Position numbers and translations under genes: made by a program
Source: Cupriavidus sp. MP-37
GTDB lineage: Bacteria; Pseudomonadota; Gammaproteobacteria; Burkholderiales; Burkholderiaceae
NCBI RefSeq assembly: GCF_020618415.1
Contig: NZ_CP085344.1
Coordinates: 62,001 to 126,000, forward strand
Length of the DNA stretch: 64,000 bases
Reading direction: 5' to 3'
Part shown: piece after piece, positions 50,050 to 58,975 of the stretch
How the letters are laid out: every line of letters starts with the position of its first letter
Position numbering within the stretch: the stretch's first letter is position 1
The notes under the pieces: generated by a model
What the model saw: the letters and a program-made list of their open reading frames with translations, nothing else
Told to the model about the DNA's origin: nothing
Databases searched by the model: none

Positions 50050-50457
50050 ATGTCGGAGCAGGATTCGAACACTTCCTACCGGGCGCTTAACGTGCTGCTG
50101 ATTGAAGATTCGGCGGTCCTGCGCGGCATGCTGCTTGAATACCTGAAGGATTTCCCGTTCGTCGAGAACGTCGACTGGGCCGATACCGAAGCCATGGCCC
50201 TGCGCCTGCTTGCCGCCGGCCGCTACGACGTCGCCATCGTCGATCTGCAGCTGCGCCAGGGCAACGGCATCAATGTGCTGCGTGCCATGCAGCGCGCCAA
50301 CAACGGCACCGTGCGCATCGTCTACACCAACCATGCCCAGCTCGAGATGTACCGGCGCCAGTGTGCCGAGGCGGGTGCCGACTACTTTTTCGACAAGTCG
50401 CTGGAGCTGGAGCAGGTGTTCCGCGTGATCGAGGAACACGCCGCGCCGCAGCCCTGA
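50050..50457 (+). CDS. Single-domain response regulator (receiver only)
   Basis: The 135-residue protein is a lone receiver domain: acidic pair Glu19/Asp20, phosphoacceptor Asp65 in AIVDLQLRQGNG, and Lys about 113 in YFFDKSLEL. There is no output domain. It lies 53 bases after the LuxR-type regulator and faces the histidine kinase gene, so it could act as a phosphate sink or side branch. Confidence 0.9.
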   Translation: MSEQDSNTSYRALNVLLIEDSAVLRGMLLEYLKDFPFVENVDWADTEAMALRLLAAGRYDVAIVDLQLRQGNGINVLRAMQRANNGTVRIVYTNHAQLEMYRRQCAEAGADYFFDKSLELEQVFRVIEEHAAPQP

Positions 50458-50508
50458 AGCGCCCGGGGCATCCAGGGCGTTCAGCGCATTACAGCGCCTT
50501 CAGCGTGT

Positions 50509-51912
50509 TCAGGCGCGTGCCGGCTCCGCGCTCTCCGGCTCTTCGGCCGGCGCCAGCACCGAGGCGGTCAGCGGCACCTCGATCCGGATCCGTACCCCGG
50601 CATCCGGTGACGAATCGATCTGCATGCTGCCGCCCAGCGCGGTGACGCGCTGCTCCATCCCCAGCAGTCCGTGGTGGCCGGCCGTGCTGCCGGCATCGAA
50701 GTCCGGCGGCAGTCCCTTGCCGTCGTCGCGCACGGTCAGCGTGAGCAGCTCGCCCTGGCAGGCCAGCGCGACCTCGACATGCCTGGCCTCGGAATACTTG
50801 CTGGCATTGGTCAGCGATTCCTGCACGATGCGGTACAGCGCGATCGCGGCTTCGTCGCGCAGCGCGGGCAGGTCTTCGGGCACGCTGACCTGGGTTTGCC
50901 AGTTGTTGCGCGCGCCCACTTCCTCGACCAGCTGGGACACCGCGGCGCGCAGGCCCAGGTTGAGCAGCACGGTGGGGCGCAGGTCTTCGATCAGGCGGCG
51001 CTTGATCTGGATGCCCTGGTCCACGTGCAGCATCACGCGCGTCAGGCGCTCGGCCGCGACCGGCTGGTCGGCCTGTATCTTGCGGCGCACCCAGTGCAGG
51101 TCCAGCTTGATCGCGGTCAGGATCGCGCCGAGTTCGTCATGCAGTTCGCGCGCGAGCCGGGTCTTCTCGTCTTCGGTCACGCGCTGCAGGTGGCCGGCCA
51201 GCGCCGACAGCTGGCGCGTGCGCGCGCGCACCTTGCGGTCCAGCCGCACGCTTTCCTCTTCCAGCTGGGTGCGCACCGCCTCGGCCATGGCCAGCCGCTT
51301 GGCGTGGCCGATGCCGACCGCCATCAGCAGGATGATGTTGATCGCCGTGAGCAGGCCGATGCCGTAGCGCGACAGCTGCACGTCGTTCTCGGCGCCCTCG
51401 AGCCGGTGCGAGACCGCGCCGGCCTCGCGCGCCTGCAGCTGGTCGAGCCCGCGGCGCGCGTTGTCCATGGTCTGCTTGCCGTAGTCGGTGCGGATCAGGT
51501 CCAGCGCCACTTCGAGGTCGCGCTTGCCGTACACCAGCGTCAGCGCCATCTCGTTGAGCTTGCTGTTGACCAGCTTGGAGGTGTCGCCGAACTGCTTCAG
51601 GCCTTCCGGGTCATTGGCGTAGCCCGCGCGGATCTGCGCCATCAGTTCGGCGATGCGGGGCAGCGCCTTGTAGTACGGCTCCAGGTAGCTTTCCTTGCCG
51701 GTCAGCAGGAAGCCGCGCTGGCCGGCCTCGGCATTGACCAGCTCGCCGTTGAGCGCGGCCAGCTCGGTCTGCAGGCGCTGCGAGCGGATCACGTCGGTAT
51801 AGCTTTCGCGCAGGCGGATATTGCCGGTTTCCGACGCCACCAGCACCGCCAGCGTCAGCAGGATGCCGCCCGCGAGCAACAGCGTGTGAGGGAGAAATGA
51901 CTGCTTGAACAT
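50509..51912 (-). CDS. CHASE3-type sensor histidine kinase (HisKA_3)
   Basis: The 467-residue protein has a transmembrane helix (about 10-27), a periplasmic four-helix CHASE3 domain (about 30-180, NAEAGQRGFLLTGKESYLEPY), a second helix (about 184-204), a coiled coil and a HisKA_3 dimerisation domain with the phosphoacceptor His about 258 in ARELHDELGAIL. The HATPase domain has N-box ESLTNASKYSEA and DDGKGLP. ATG 51912 was chosen over a longer frame. It is convergent with the two response regulator genes and is their likely kinase. Confidence 0.93.
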   Translation of the reverse strand: MFKQSFLPHTLLLAGGILLTLAVLVASETGNIRLRESYTDVIRSQRLQTELAALNGELVNAEAGQRGFLLTGKESYLEPYYKALPRIAELMAQIRAGYANDPEGLKQFGDTSKLVNSKLNEMALTLVYGKRDLEVALDLIRTDYGKQTMDNARRGLDQLQAREAGAVSHRLEGAENDVQLSRYGIGLLTAINIILLMAVGIGHAKRLAMAEAVRTQLEEESVRLDRKVRARTRQLSALAGHLQRVTEDEKTRLARELHDELGAILTAIKLDLHWVRRKIQADQPVAAERLTRVMLHVDQGIQIKRRLIEDLRPTVLLNLGLRAAVSQLVEEVGARNNWQTQVSVPEDLPALRDEAAIALYRIVQESLTNASKYSEARHVEVALACQGELLTLTVRDDGKGLPPDFDAGSTAGHHGLLGMEQRVTALGGSMQIDSSPDAGVRIRIEVPLTASVLAPAEEPESAEPARA

Positions 51913-52232
51913 GGGGCAATTCCTATCGTGAAGGCGCGCTCGCCCGCCGCGGCGCCAAGGGAGCGCCCATGGAATCACATCGACCGCCATGGGTCAACCC
52001 GGAGCCGGCTTCCGGGGCGCGCCTGGTGCGAGCACCGCAGCCCTGTCGCGCGCGCGGCGCCGGCCGCGGCAGGCGTTGTAGGACTTGGCTGACAGCGGAA
52101 TCGGCTGCCTGTCGGTATTGGCACGAAGCGTGGCTTTCTACGATGAGGCTATGAGCTTGCACCCCTCGGCGCAAGCCTCACATGGGCCCAGCCAGGGCGC
52201 CTGGCCTGGTCCGAATTTTCGGGAGCCTAGCC

Positions 52233-52400
52233 ATGCTGCAATATGCACTCGTATTTTTCGTCATCGCCCTGATCGCCGCGATTTTCGGCTTTGGCGGCAT
52301 CGCCGCCGGTGCCGTGGAAATCGCCAAGATCCTGTTCTTCATCTTCCTGGTCGTGGCGCTGGTCGCCGCGGTAATGGGCCTCGTGCGCAGGGGACGATGA
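52233..52400 (+). CDS. DUF1328 small membrane protein (YtjA-like)
   Basis: The 55-residue protein has two hydrophobic helices and the family pattern [30 protein letters not shown]1328 members are small inner-membrane proteins often induced in stress. GGGAGCCTAGCC precedes the ATG. Followed by the DUF883 gene 52 bases on. Confidence 0.88.
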   Translation: MLQYALVFFVIALIAAIFGFGGIAAGAVEIAKILFFIFLVVALVAAVMGLVRRGR

Positions 52401-52452
52401 AGCCGGCGCAAGCCGGCGTCACCCCTCGACCGACTGACCCTGAGGAGACCGT

Positions 52453-52881
52453 ATGCTGACGCAGAACCCTAAAGTCCGGAAGGAACTGAACCACCTGTCC
52501 GACAGTGCCGACAGTGCGATCCGCCATATCAAGCATGCCGCCCGCGATACGCGCGAGGCCGCGGCGCCGGTGTCCAGCGAAGTCAAGTCGTTGATCTCGC
52601 AGCTCGAGCACACCATCCAGGTGCTGGCGCGCGAGGGCTCGGCCGAGAGTCTGCAGGCCGGCCACCGCCTGCGTGAACGCGCCAGCGAGATGGCGCACCG
52701 GCTGCGCGCGCAGACCGCTGACGGCATGATGCGCGCCCGCGAGCGCGTCGACGGCGCGGTGGTGCAGGCCCAGCACCGCGTGGCCGAATCCCCGCTGAAG
52801 GCAGTGGCGATCGCCGCCGCCGTCGGCGCGGTGATCGGGCTGCTGCTGGCCAACGGCCGGCATCACGCCGATGAGGAATAG
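52453..52881 (+). CDS. DUF883 family protein (ElaB/YqjD-like)
   Basis: The 142-residue protein is mainly helical, with a C-terminal transmembrane segment (AVAIAAAVGAVIGLLLANGRH), as in the ribosome-binding, membrane-anchored ElaB/YqjD group. The N-terminal ~115 residues are Arg/Ala-rich amphipathic helices. Likely a stress or stationary-phase gene with its DUF1328 neighbour. Confidence 0.85.
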   Translation: MLTQNPKVRKELNHLSDSADSAIRHIKHAARDTREAAAPVSSEVKSLISQLEHTIQVLAREGSAESLQAGHRLRERASEMAHRLRAQTADGMMRARERVDGAVVQAQHRVAESPLKAVAIAAAVGAVIGLLLANGRHHADEE

Positions 52882-53076
52882 CCCAAGCGGTTTAGCCGAC
52901 AACCTGGCTGACAAGCCCTGATGCGCAGACCCGCCCCTTCAGCGGGGCTGCGCCGGAATTCCCCCCTTTCCGGAACCCTCGTCCGGAAGCCCGGCCGCCA
53001 GTGGTGGTGCCGGGTGTTTTTTTATCCGCAAGCGAAACGGCGCTGAGCGCCCAGCGCGGGCGCGCGCCGGCAGCGC

Positions 53077-53400
53077 TCAGACACCCCACAGCACATTGGC
53101 CCCTTCGCGCTGCGAGGCGCGCAGCATGTCGAGGAACGGATAGGCCCGCTGTCCCAGGTGCAGCGGTTCTTCCTCTTCTTCCTCGGCATCGGGCCGGGCC
53201 TCGATCGCCGTGTCGGCCGGATGGGCGCGGCGCGCATCGGCCACGGCGGCTTCGAGCCTGTGGATCGCGTGCGGCAGTTCTTCGACGGTGATCACCCCCC
53301 GTTCCCCGAGATGCTTGCCGATGATGCCCAGGAGCGTCACGGCCAGATCCTTCATCATGATCAGGTCCTGCGCGGCGTGGGATTTGAAGGTGATCAGCAT
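53077..53400 (-). CDS. DUF1840 protein
   Basis: The 107-residue protein opens MLITFKSHAAQDLIMMKDLA and ends with an acidic stretch (EEEEEEP) and YPFLDMLRASQREGANVLWGV, the DUF1840 pattern. No function is known. Its upstream region faces the argS promoter. Confidence 0.88.
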   Translation of the reverse strand: MLITFKSHAAQDLIMMKDLAVTLLGIIGKHLGERGVITVEELPHAIHRLEAAVADARRAHPADTAIEARPDAEEEEEEPLHLGQRAYPFLDMLRASQREGANVLWGV

Positions 53401-53539
53401 GATGGTTTTTCCTTTCTCGGAGAACGGTGGGCGGCGTCCCCGGGGGCGGGATGCCGCGCCGGTTCGGGCACGGTCTGGTACGGCCGCCGGAGCCGATTGT
53501 GGTCCGTGGCCGCCTTGCGCATGATGTCAGCATAGCACC

Positions 53540-53548
53540 TGATAAAAT
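53540..53548 (+). promoter_or_regulatory. Extended -10 promoter element for argS
   Basis: TGATAAAAT lies 129 bases before argS, inside the same CACCTGATAAAAT string as before metH. No clear -35 box. Confidence 0.5.
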
Positions 53549-53676
53549 TGCGCGTTCCCGATTCCCATGCCTGTCACGCGGCGCGGCGTTGATTCGCCGT
53601 CACTTGCCGTGTTCGTGGCACCGGCGCGGCCCGCAGTGGACCGCGCCTGAACCAGCCCACAGGGCTTCCGACATCC

Positions 53677-55464
53677 ATGCTGCCTGTTCAGACCTCCAAT
53701 CTTGCCGCCGCGTTCACCGATGCCGTGCGCGCGCTCGCTCCGGCCGATGCCACCTTGCCCGCCGTCACCTTCGAGCGGCCCAAGGTGGCCGCCCATGGCG
53801 ACCTCGCCTGCAATGTCGCGATGCAGGTTGCGCGCGCGCTCAAGAGCAATCCGCGCGAGCTGGCGCAGCGCATCGTCGCCGCGGTCGAGGCCGATGCCCG
53901 CGCGCAAGGGCTGGTCGCGGCCATGGAGATCGCCGGCCCCGGCTTCATCAACCTGCGCCTGACGCCGGCGGCCAAGGCCGAGGTGCTGCGCGCGGTGCTG
54001 AACGAGGGCGACCACTACGGCGCGCAGGAGCGCGGCGTGCAGGGCCAGGTGCTGGTGGAATTCGTCTCGGCCAACCCGACCGGTCCGCTGCACGTCGGCC
54101 ACGGCCGCCAGGCGGCGCTGGGCGACGCGCTCGCCAACCTGCTGTCGTGGCAGGGCTGGCACGTCCACCGCGAGTTCTACTACAACGATGCCGGCGTGCA
54201 GATCCAGACCCTGGCGCTGTCGGTGCAGGCGCGCGCGCGCGGCCTCAAGCCGGGCGATGCCAGCTGGCCCGAGGCCGCCTACAACGGCGACTACATCGCC
54301 GATATTGCCGCCGATTTCCTCGCCGGCAAGACCGTCAGCGCCTCCGACGGCGAGCCGGTGACCGCGTCCGGCAATGTCGACGACATCGACTCGATCCGCA
54401 AGTTCGCCGTGACCTACCTGCGCAACGAGCAGGACATCGACCTGCAGGCCTTCGGCGTCAAGTTCGACCGCTACTACCTGGAGTCGTCGCTGTACAGCGA
54501 CGGCCGCGTCGACGCCGCGGTGCAGTCGCTGATCGGCAAGGGCAAGACCTACGAGAGCGAGGGCGCGCTGTGGCTGCGCACCACCGACGACGGCGACGAC
54601 AAGGACCGCGTGATGAAGAAGAGCGACGGCACCTATACCTACTTCGTGCCGGACGTGGCCTACCACACCACCAAGTGGGAGCGCGGCTTCACCAAGGTCA
54701 TCAACGTGCAGGGCAGCGACCACCACGGCACCATCGCGCGCGTGCGCGCCGGCCTGCAGGGCCTGGACATCGGCATCCCGCAAGGCTATCCCGACTACGT
54801 GCTGCACAAGATGGTGACCGTGATGAAGAACGGCGAGGAGGTCAAGATCTCCAAGCGCGCCGGTTCCTACGTCACCGTGCGCGACCTGATCGAATGGTCC
54901 AACGGTGGTGACGAAACCATTCGCGGCTGCCTGGAAGGCGGCGTGGCCGACTGGCCTGCGCACTTCACCCGCGGCCGCGACGCGGTGCGCTTCTTCCTGC
55001 TGTCGCGCAAGGCCGATACCGAGTTCGTGTTCGATGTCGACCTGGCGCTCAAGCAGAACGACGAGAACCCGGTGTACTACGTCCAGTACGCCCACGCCCG
55101 CATCTGCTCGATCTTCGAGTCGTGGGGCGGCGCGGACTGGGAAGCCCGGCTGGCCGAGCTGGCCGGCGCCGACCTGTCCGCCGTGACCGGCGCCGAAGCC
55201 AGCGCCCAGGCGCTGGCGCTGGGCCGTCGCCTGGCCGAGTTCCCGGACATGCTGGCCGCCGCCGCGGCCGAACTGGCGCCGCACGCGGTGGCCTTCTACC
55301 TGCGCGACCTGGCCGGCGACTTCCACGCCTTCTACAACGCCGACCGCGTGCTGGTCGACGACGAAGCCGTCAAGCGCGCCCGCCTGGCGCTGCTGGCTGC
55401 CACGCGCCAGGTGCTGCGCAACGGCCTGGCGGTGATCGGCGTGTCCGCCCCGCGCCGCATGTAA
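53677..55464 (+). CDS. argS: Arginyl-tRNA synthetase
   Basis: The 595-residue class I synthetase has the N-terminal add-1 domain, the HIGH-type motif in [12 protein letters not shown] (about 130-140), the [13 protein letters not shown] block and the C-terminal anticodon-binding DALR domain ending [13 protein letters not shown]. The KMSK loop is replaced by [10 protein letters not shown] (about 390), as in many ArgRS. It charges tRNA-Arg in the cytoplasm. Frame and length are normal. Confidence 0.98.
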   Translation: MLPVQTSNLAAAFTDAVRALAPADATLPAVTFERPKVAAHGDLACNVAMQVARALKSNPRELAQRIVAAVEADARAQGLVAAMEIAGPGFINLRLTPAAKAEVLRAVLNEGDHYGAQERGVQGQVLVEFVSANPTGPLHVGHGRQAALGDALANLLSWQGWHVHREFYYNDAGVQIQTLALSVQARARGLKPGDASWPEAAYNGDYIADIAADFLAGKTVSASDGEPVTASGNVDDIDSIRKFAVTYLRNEQDIDLQAFGVKFDRYYLESSLYSDGRVDAAVQSLIGKGKTYESEGALWLRTTDDGDDKDRVMKKSDGTYTYFVPDVAYHTTKWERGFTKVINVQGSDHHGTIARVRAGLQGLDIGIPQGYPDYVLHKMVTVMKNGEEVKISKRAGSYVTVRDLIEWSNGGDETIRGCLEGGVADWPAHFTRGRDAVRFFLLSRKADTEFVFDVDLALKQNDENPVYYVQYAHARICSIFESWGGADWEARLAELAGADLSAVTGAEASAQALALGRRLAEFPDMLAAAAAELAPHAVAFYLRDLAGDFHAFYNADRVLVDDEAVKRARLALLAATRQVLRNGLAVIGVSAPRRM

Positions 55465-55559
55465 GCAGCCGCCGGCGCGCCCGGCACGGGCCGCCAGGCG
55501 ACGCAACGGGGCCAGCGGCCCCGGGGACGATCCGGTGCGGCCGCGGGCGGCACTGGCTC

Positions 55560-55565
55560 TATAAT
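55560..55565 (+). promoter_or_regulatory. Candidate -10 box (TATAAT) for the SPOR protein gene
   Basis: A perfect TATAAT 25 bases before the ATG; the -35 is not clear in the GC-rich flank. Confidence 0.42.
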
Positions 55566-55589
55566 CCCGGCATCACCGAAGAGGACTTC

Positions 55590-56303
55590 ATGCAACAGCA
55601 ACGCAAGCGCGAGTCGCGCAATGTCCGCCGCAGCCAGCAGCGTGGCGGTACGTTCCTGGGCCTGGTGCTCGGGCTGATCGTCGGGCTGGCCATCGCCGTG
55701 GTGGTCGCCCTGTACATCACCAAGTCGCCGACGCCGTTCCAGCAGAAGCACGCCCCGCGGCCGAGCGAGCCCGGCAACGTCACCAGCCAGCTGCCGGCCC
55801 CGGCCCAGCGCGCCGACGAGGGTCCGAGCGACCCGAACAAGCCGCTGTGGAGCAAGACCCCGGCCAAGCCGGTGGGCCAGGCGCCCGAGCCCGAGCCCAA
55901 GCAGAACGGCCAGCCGCCGGTGGCGACCCGCCCGGCGGAGAAGCCGGTGGAGCGGCCGCTGGAAAAACCCGTGGAAAAACCGGCTGACAAGCCGCTCGCC
56001 GCCAAGCCGGCCGAAAAGCCGGTATCCGACCCGATCGCCGAGATCGCCCAGGCCGACGCGCACAAGGTGGGCTACCTGCTGCAGGTGGGCGCGTTCCGCT
56101 CGTCGGACGACGCCGACCGCCAGAAGGCCAACCTGGCGATGCAGGGCTTCGAGGCCCGCATCACCGAGCGTGACGTCAATGGGGTCAAGATGTACCGGGT
56201 GCGCCTGGGGCCGTACAACCGCATCGAAGACATGAACAAGGCACGCGACCGGCTGCAGTCGTCCGGTTTCGAGGCCTCGGTGATCCGCTTTACCAAGCAG
56301 TAG
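55590..56303 (+). CDS. SPOR domain cell-envelope protein (FtsN-like layout)
   Basis: The 237-residue protein has a basic cytoplasmic N terminus, one helix (about 22-46), a Pro/Lys-rich linker with EKPVE/EKPAD-type repeats (about 105-145) and a C-terminal SPOR domain (about 158-237; YLLQVGAFRSSDDADRQKANLAMQGFEA). The tether-linker-SPOR layout resembles FtsN. SPOR domains bind denuded septal glycan. AGAGGA precedes the ATG at 55590. Confidence 0.92.
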   Translation: MQQQRKRESRNVRRSQQRGGTFLGLVLGLIVGLAIAVVVALYITKSPTPFQQKHAPRPSEPGNVTSQLPAPAQRADEGPSDPNKPLWSKTPAKPVGQAPEPEPKQNGQPPVATRPAEKPVERPLEKPVEKPADKPLAAKPAEKPVSDPIAEIAQADAHKVGYLLQVGAFRSSDDADRQKANLAMQGFEARITERDVNGVKMYRVRLGPYNRIEDMNKARDRLQSSGFEASVIRFTKQ

Positions 56304-56440
56304 GCGGCACCGCTTAATACCCGGTAACCGCCGCAACACCGCAGCAACAGGTTCCTGCCAGCAGCGGCGGGCGCGCCGATGAACCGGGTGCCGCCGCCGC
56401 TGTCATACGCTCATCGTCCAAACCGCAAGGCCGTTCTGAT

Positions 56441-57076
56441 ATGAAAAAACTCGCCGCACTGTTCGCCATGTTCGCCGCCGTGGGCGGCCTGCTGATGTCC
56501 GCCCCGTCGCAGGCGGCACCCACCGAAGGCAAGGAGTACCAGGTCCTGAAGACACCCCAGCCGGTCCCGGCGGGCAAGATCGAGGTGACCGAGTTCTTCT
56601 GGTATGGCTGCCCGCACTGCTACGAGTTCGAGCCGGACCTGGAAGCCTGGGTCAAGAAGCAGGGCGGCAATGTGGTGTTCAAGCGCGTGCCGGTCGCCTT
56701 CCGCGACGACCTGCTGCCGCACACCAAGATCTTCTACGCGCTGGAAGCCATCGGCAAGCTCGACGCCATGCACAACAAGGTCTTCAGCGCCATCCACGTC
56801 GACCGCAAGCGCCTGACCGACACCAACGAGATCGCCGATTTCATGGCCAAGAACGGCGTCGACCGCAAGGCCTTCCTGGACGCGTACAACTCGTTCACGG
56901 TGACGACCAATTCGCAGCGCGCCAACAAGATCGCCGACGCCTACAAGATCGACGGCGTGCCGACCGTGGTGGTGCAGGGCAAGTACGTGACCTCGCCGTC
57001 GATTGCCGGCAACAAGCAGACTGCCGTGCAGACCATGGATTATCTGGTGGAGCAGGTCAAGGCGAAGAAGCTTTGA
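56441..57076 (+). CDS. dsbA: Thiol:disulfide interchange protein DsbA
   Basis: The 211-residue protein has a signal peptide (about 1-26), a thioredoxin fold with the active site Cys57-Pro-His-Cys60 in FFWYGCPHCYEFEP, and the cis-Pro in DGVPTVVVQGKY. It oxidises cysteines of periplasmic proteins. It follows the SPOR gene by 137 bases and is followed by the interspersed repeat. Confidence 0.96.
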   Translation: MKKLAALFAMFAAVGGLLMSAPSQAAPTEGKEYQVLKTPQPVPAGKIEVTEFFWYGCPHCYEFEPDLEAWVKKQGGNVVFKRVPVAFRDDLLPHTKIFYALEAIGKLDAMHNKVFSAIHVDRKRLTDTNEIADFMAKNGVDRKAFLDAYNSFTVTTNSQRANKIADAYKIDGVPTVVVQGKYVTSPSIAGNKQTAVQTMDYLVEQVKAKKL

Positions 57077-57086
57077 TTGGCTGAGG

Positions 57087-57230
57087 GTTTGCTCCCCTCT
57101 CCCGCTTGCGGGAGAGGGGCAGGGGGTGAGGGCAGGCGCCGGCATACCGACGCGCTGTACTTCGTCGACGCTGTACTTCGTCGATATTCCCGCCCTCACC
57201 CCAACCCTCTCCCGCGAGCGGGAGAGGGAG
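57087..57230. repeat. Interspersed palindromic repeat, copy C (shorter, variant centre)
   Basis: This copy shares the outer modules of copies A and B (GTTTGCTCCCCTCTCCCGC with its hairpin, GGGGGTGAGGGC, and CCCTCACCCCAACCCTCTCCC on the far side), but the middle is different. The middle contains a tandem 16-bp duplication, CGCTGTACTTCGTCGA (57153-57168 and 57169-57184). Lies ten bases after dsbA. Confidence 0.8.
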
Positions 57231-57265
57231 TACCCAGGCAGGGGGGCAAAGACCTGTGGCAAGCC

Positions 57266-57299
57266 AAACGGCTGGTATCCTGTACCAGCCGTTTTTTAT
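57266..57299 (+). terminator. Rho-independent terminator upstream of the SDR gene
   Basis: A 12-bp stem AAACGGCTGGTA / TACCAGCCGTTT with loop TCCTG, followed by TTTATTT. It probably ends the SPOR-dsbA transcript that reads through the repeat. Confidence 0.85.
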
Positions 57300-57319
57300 T
57301 TCCAACCGCCTTCGCGTTT

Positions 57320-58126
57320 ATGCGCCCCCTCAAAGTCTTCCTCACCGGTGCCTCCAGCGGCCTGGGCCAGGCGCTCGCGCGCGAGTATGCCGCGCAGGGT
57401 GCGATCCTCGGCCTGGTGGCGCGGCGCGAGGACGCGTTGCGCGCGTTCGTGGCGACGCTGCCCAATCCGGGCGCGGTGCGCGTCTATGGGGCCGATGTGC
57501 GCGATGCCGAGGCGATGGCGCGCGCCGCGGAAGACTTTGTCGGCCAGTTCGGCTGCCCGGATGTGGTGATCGCCAATGCCGGGGTCTCGGTCGGCACCGT
57601 CGCCAGCGAGCGCGAGGACCTGGACGCGTTCCGCCAGGTCATGGACACCAACTGGTTCGGCGTGCTCACCACCTTCCAGCCCTTCCTGCACGCGATGCAG
57701 GCGCGCGAGCCCGGGCATTTCGGCCGGCGCGGCACGCTGGTGGGCATTGCCAGCGTCGCCGGCGTGCGCGGGCTGCCGGGCGCCGGCGCCTACAGCGCTT
57801 CCAAGTCGGCGGTGATCAAGCTGCTGGAAAGCCTCCGGCTGGAGCAGCGCCGGCACGGCATCCGCGTGGTCACGATCGCGCCCGGCTATATCCGCACGCC
57901 GATGACCGCGCACAACCCGTACCGCATGCCGTTCCTGACCGATGCCGACGTGTTCGCGCGCAAGGCCGTGCGCGTGATCGCGGCGGGGCGGCGCTTCCGC
58001 GTGATCCCGTGGCCGATGGGCGTGGTGGCGGCGCTGCTGCACGTGATGCCGCGCTGGCTGTACGACGCGCTCGCCGCGGGCGCGCCGCGCAAGCCGCGGC
58101 GTGGCGAAAGCCAGGGGGAGCCCTGA
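57320..58126 (+). CDS. Short-chain dehydrogenase/reductase
   Basis: The 268-residue protein has the Rossmann motif TGASSGLGQALA (about 9-20), NAG in VIANAGVS and the catalytic Tyr-x-x-x-Lys in YSASKSAV (about 156-160). NAD(P)-dependent alcohol or ketone oxidoreductase; substrate unknown. The C-terminal tail has a hydrophobic segment, so it may sit at the membrane. Two bases before the BtuF-like gene. Confidence 0.9.
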   Translation: MRPLKVFLTGASSGLGQALAREYAAQGAILGLVARREDALRAFVATLPNPGAVRVYGADVRDAEAMARAAEDFVGQFGCPDVVIANAGVSVGTVASEREDLDAFRQVMDTNWFGVLTTFQPFLHAMQAREPGHFGRRGTLVGIASVAGVRGLPGAGAYSASKSAVIKLLESLRLEQRRHGIRVVTIAPGYIRTPMTAHNPYRMPFLTDADVFARKAVRVIAAGRRFRVIPWPMGVVAALLHVMPRWLYDALAAGAPRKPRRGESQGEP

Positions 58127-58128
58127 CC

Positions 58129-58962
58129 ATGTGGACCGATGCCATCGGCCAGCAGCATGCCGCTGCCACCGGCGTGGTGAGGATCGCCTCGCTGGTGCCG
58201 TCGGTGACCGAACTGCTGTTCGCGCTCGGGCTGGCGCGGCAGATGGTGGCGCGCACCGGCTTCTGCATCCACCCGGAACCGGCGGTGCGCGCGGTGCCCA
58301 AGGTGGGCGGCACCAAGGACGTCAACGTGGCGCGGCTGCGCGCGCTGGCGCCCACGCATGTGGTGGTCAATATCGACGAGAACCGGCGCGAGACCGTGGA
58401 CCAGATCCGCGGCTTCGTGCCCAACGTGATCGTCACCCATCCGTGCGCGCCCGAGGACAACCTCGGGCTGTACCGGCTGCTGGGCGGCATCTTCGGCTGC
58501 CATGCCGAGGCCGAGGCACTGTGCGCGGCGCTGCAGGCGCAACTGGATGCGATCCGCATGCGGCCGTGGCCGGCGCGGCGCGTGCTGTACGCGATCTGGC
58601 AGGACCCGTGGATGACGGTGTCGCGCGACACCTATATCAGCCGCATGCTGGCGCTGGCCAACTGGCAGACCTGGCCTGGCGGCACGGATTCCGTGCAGGC
58701 TTGCGCGGGCGGCGACTGCAGCCGTCCCAACGCGCCCGGCGAGCGCTATCCCACCTTCCGCTGGAGCGACGCGCTGGTGCGCGAGCTCGACCTGGTGCTG
58801 CTGTCGACCGAGCCCTACCGCTTTACCGAAGACCACGCCGACGCGCTCGAGCGCCAGCTCGGCAAGCCGGTGCTGCTGGTCGACGGCGAGATGCTGTCGT
58901 GGTACGGCAGCCGCGCCGTCGACGGGGTGCGCTACCTGGCGGCGCTGGCGGCCGCCAACTGA
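58129..58962 (+). CDS. BtuF-like cobalamin/metallo-chelate binding protein without signal peptide
   Basis: The 277-residue protein has the helical-backbone periplasmic binding fold: RIASLVPSVTELLFALGLARQMVARTGFC at the N terminus, LRALAPTHVVVNIDENRRETVDQI, and PWMTVSRDTYISRMLALANW. Family members bind cobalamin or iron chelates. No signal peptide is seen and no ABC genes are nearby, so it may act in the cytoplasm. Confidence 0.82.
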   Translation: MWTDAIGQQHAAATGVVRIASLVPSVTELLFALGLARQMVARTGFCIHPEPAVRAVPKVGGTKDVNVARLRALAPTHVVVNIDENRRETVDQIRGFVPNVIVTHPCAPEDNLGLYRLLGGIFGCHAEAEALCAALQAQLDAIRMRPWPARRVLYAIWQDPWMTVSRDTYISRMLALANWQTWPGGTDSVQACAGGDCSRPNAPGERYPTFRWSDALVRELDLVLLSTEPYRFTEDHADALERQLGKPVLLVDGEMLSWYGSRAVDGVRYLAALAAAN

Positions 58963-58975
58963 GGCTCCGGGAAGA

